A stretch of DNA of 6,280 nt from an uncultured Oscillospiraceae bacterium (GTDB lineage Bacteria; Bacillota; Clostridia; Oscillospirales; Acutalibacteraceae): NCBI GenBank assembly GCA_900554525.1, contig USHL01000087.1:1-6280 (forward strand). The letters run 5' to 3'. Made by a program: the position numbers and the translations under genes. Positions 5,261 to 6,280 of this stretch are shown here, one piece after another (position 1 is the first letter of the stretch; every line of letters begins with the position of its first letter). The notes below the pieces were generated by a model. It saw nothing but the letters and a program-made list of their open reading frames with translations. It searched no databases and had not been told where the DNA came from.

Positions 5261-6163
5261 ATGATTTTCTGGGCCGTTTCGGCTACGCTTGCCGCAGCCG
5301 CCGCGCTGATATTTCTGCTTGCCTATAAGCGCCAGATAAAGCTTACCCGCAAAGAGCTTGAGTTTATGAAAAGCCACAGCACCAATCTTCGGCTTACCTC
5401 ATCTCTGCCGTTTTCGGATCTCTGCGGGCTTATAGACAGTATAAACGGCGAAATCGACCGTGCGCGGCTGATGCGCGACAGGGCAAGAGCCAATGAGGAA
5501 AGCCTTAAAGAAACGGTAACTAATCTTTCGCACGACATACGCACGCCGCTGACCTCACTGGACGGCTATTTCCAGCTGCTCGCCGAAGCCGCAACCGAGG
5601 AAGAGCGCAGGCATTATACAGAAGTGATCCAAAGCCGCATTTCCAGTCTGAAGGAGCTGCTTGAAGAGCTTTTCACCTTTGCCAAGCTCCAGGATGAAAG
5701 CTATATGCCGACCGCTGAGCCGACCGATTTTTCCAAATGCGTTTATGACTGTACATTTTCGTTTTACGACGATTTCCGCAAAAGAAGCATTGAGCCGGAA
5801 ATTGATTTCACAGAAGAAAAACTGACGGTAAACGGCAATGCCGAAGCATTGAAAAGAGCCGTACAGAACATTATCAAAAACGCACTGGAGCATGGAAAGG
5901 AGCATATCCGTTTAACCCTTGAGGAAAAGGACGGGAACGCGGTCTTCCGCTGCTCCAACGATACCGAAAATCCTCAGGATATCGATATATCAAAGGTATT
6001 CAGCCGCTTCTATAAGGCCGACCCCGCACGCACACACACTTCAACCGGACTCGGACTTTCGATTGCGAAGGGACTGGCGGAAAAATCCGGCGGAAGTATC
6101 ACGGCCGATATAGACGGAAACACCTTTACCGTCGAGTTAATGTTCAGGATATTAAAAAACTGA
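5261..6163 (+). CDS. Sensor histidine kinase, single-helix, no extracellular sensor
   Basis: A 300-residue membrane-anchored kinase. One hydrophobic helix (about 3-21) is followed directly by a basic stretch and a charged helical linker (25-85). There is no second membrane helix, HAMP, PAS or extracellular domain. The HisKA H-box NLSHDIRTPLTSL gives the phosphoacceptor His91. The ATPase domain shows the N-box NIIKNALEHG (203-212), F-box VFSRFYKADPAR (246-257) and G2-box STGLGLSIAKGLAEKSGG (261-278). The G1-box is atypical: CSNDTENP (231-238) has no DxG, a variant seen in other small Firmicute kinases. The gene starts four bases after the permease stop, with AAGGTGA (5250-5256) as ribosome binding site. 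It should phosphorylate the response regulator at 2758-3432. Having almost nothing outside the membrane, it probably needs the ABC transporter to detect its stimulus, as in Bce-type modules (inference). The stop codon lies inside the terminator stem. Confidence 0.93.
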   Translation: MIFWAVSATLAAAAALIFLLAYKRQIKLTRKELEFMKSHSTNLRLTSSLPFSDLCGLIDSINGEIDRARLMRDRARANEESLKETVTNLSHDIRTPLTSLDGYFQLLAEAATEEERRHYTEVIQSRISSLKELLEELFTFAKLQDESYMPTAEPTDFSKCVYDCTFSFYDDFRKRSIEPEIDFTEEKLTVNGNAEALKRAVQNIIKNALEHGKEHIRLTLEEKDGNAVFRCSNDTENPQDIDISKVFSRFYKADPARTHTSTGLGLSIAKGLAEKSGGSITADIDGNTFTVELMFRILKN

Positions 6164-6184
6164 GGCTGTGTGCAGCCTCAGTTT
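6157..6184. terminator. Bidirectional intrinsic terminator after the kinase gene
   Basis: AAACTGAGGCTG (6157-6168) and CAGCCTCAGTTT (6173-6184) form a perfect 12-bp stem with a TGTG tetraloop. On the + strand only three T residues follow, so it is weak alone. On the - strand the A6 run at 6154-6159 becomes a T6 tract, which makes it a good terminator for a converging transcript. The kinase stop codon (6161-6163) is part of the stem. Confidence 0.8.
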
Positions 6185-6187
6185 GCA

Positions 6188-6213
6188 CGTGTCGAAAAAA
6201 TCGACACGCTTTT
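6188..6213 (+). terminator. Second intrinsic terminator in tandem
   Basis: CGTGTCGA (6188-6195) pairs perfectly with TCGACACG (6201-6208) around an A5 loop, followed by CTTTT. It lies three bases beyond the first hairpin. It probably backs up that hairpin, whose + strand T tract is short. Confidence 0.65.
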
Positions 6214-6274
6214 GGTCGGGAATGCCGTTCGCTCGGAAATCAAAGATTTCCGGACTGCACTCTATCCCCGCCAA
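6212..6274. repeat. 63-nt imperfect stem-loop at the contig end
   Basis: The outer arms TTGG-T-CGGG (6212-6220) and CCCG-CCAA (6267-6274) pair with one bulged T. The inner arms CGGAAATC (6234-6241) and GATTTCCG (6245-6252) pair perfectly around an AAA loop. The two stems are separated by an unpaired internal loop. Such a two-tier hairpin outside genes could be a dispersed intergenic repeat, a small RNA or a 3' element. It could also be coding sequence of a converging gene: the - strand is open from 6280 to a TAA at 6154-6152 (42 codons, no start visible). One copy in the window cannot settle this. Confidence 0.35.
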
Positions 6275-6280
6275 TACCAC

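Noticed and set aside
6152..6280. 42-codon - strand open frame reaching the window end
   Set aside because: Not called as a gene: it has no start in the window, and it overlaps two terminator hairpins and a 63-nt stem-loop whose pairing explains the sequence as well. Kept as a finding only.

Overview
The window looks like the end of an assembled contig from a Clostridia-type Firmicute, probably a gut Oscillospiraceae/Ruminococcaceae-like organism. This rests on mid-range GC, strong GGAGG-type ribosome binding sites, sigma-A-like promoters, and a response regulator/ABC/histidine kinase cassette of a kind common in Firmicutes. The taxonomy is inferred from style and not proven. Positions 1-20 are not genomic: they match the 3' end of the Illumina TruSeq read-2 adapter, so the real sequence starts at about 21.

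Layout, with all genes on the + strand. (1) Positions 21-1089 hold the C-terminal two thirds or so of 4-alpha-glucanotransferase (malQ), followed by a clear intrinsic terminator. (2) Positions 1126-1265 hold a near-perfect extended -10 promoter and a leader of about 105 nt. The leader carries a terminator-like hairpin that competes with at least two alternative pairings, which is the architecture of a riboswitch or attenuator. It precedes a complete MATE-family efflux pump (1266-2582). (3) Positions 2579-2757 hold a second promoter, overlapping the pump's stop codon, with a dyad over its -10 box and a structured leader. (4) Positions 2758-6163 hold a four-gene cassette: OmpR-type response regulator, BcrA/LanF-type ABC ATPase, six-helix ABC-2 permease, and a short histidine kinase. 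The last three genes are tightly packed (8-nt overlap, then 4-nt gap), and a promoter-like segment with a dyad precedes the ATPase. (5) Positions 6157-6280 hold a bidirectional terminator, a second hairpin with a short T run, and a 63-nt imperfect stem-loop running to the window end.

How the genes may work together. The kinase has one membrane helix and no extracellular sensor domain. The ATPase carries the Glu 'E-loop' variant known from lantibiotic-immunity transporters. The simplest reading is a membrane-peptide (bacteriocin or lantibiotic type) sensing and resistance module, in which the transporter may take part in sensing and the regulator switches on the transporter operon. The neighbouring pump, with its own RNA-level control, makes this a small efflux and defence island next to a housekeeping glucan gene. 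Ligands and substrates cannot be read from the sequence. I found no rRNA, tRNA, CRISPR array, insertion sequence or integrase.
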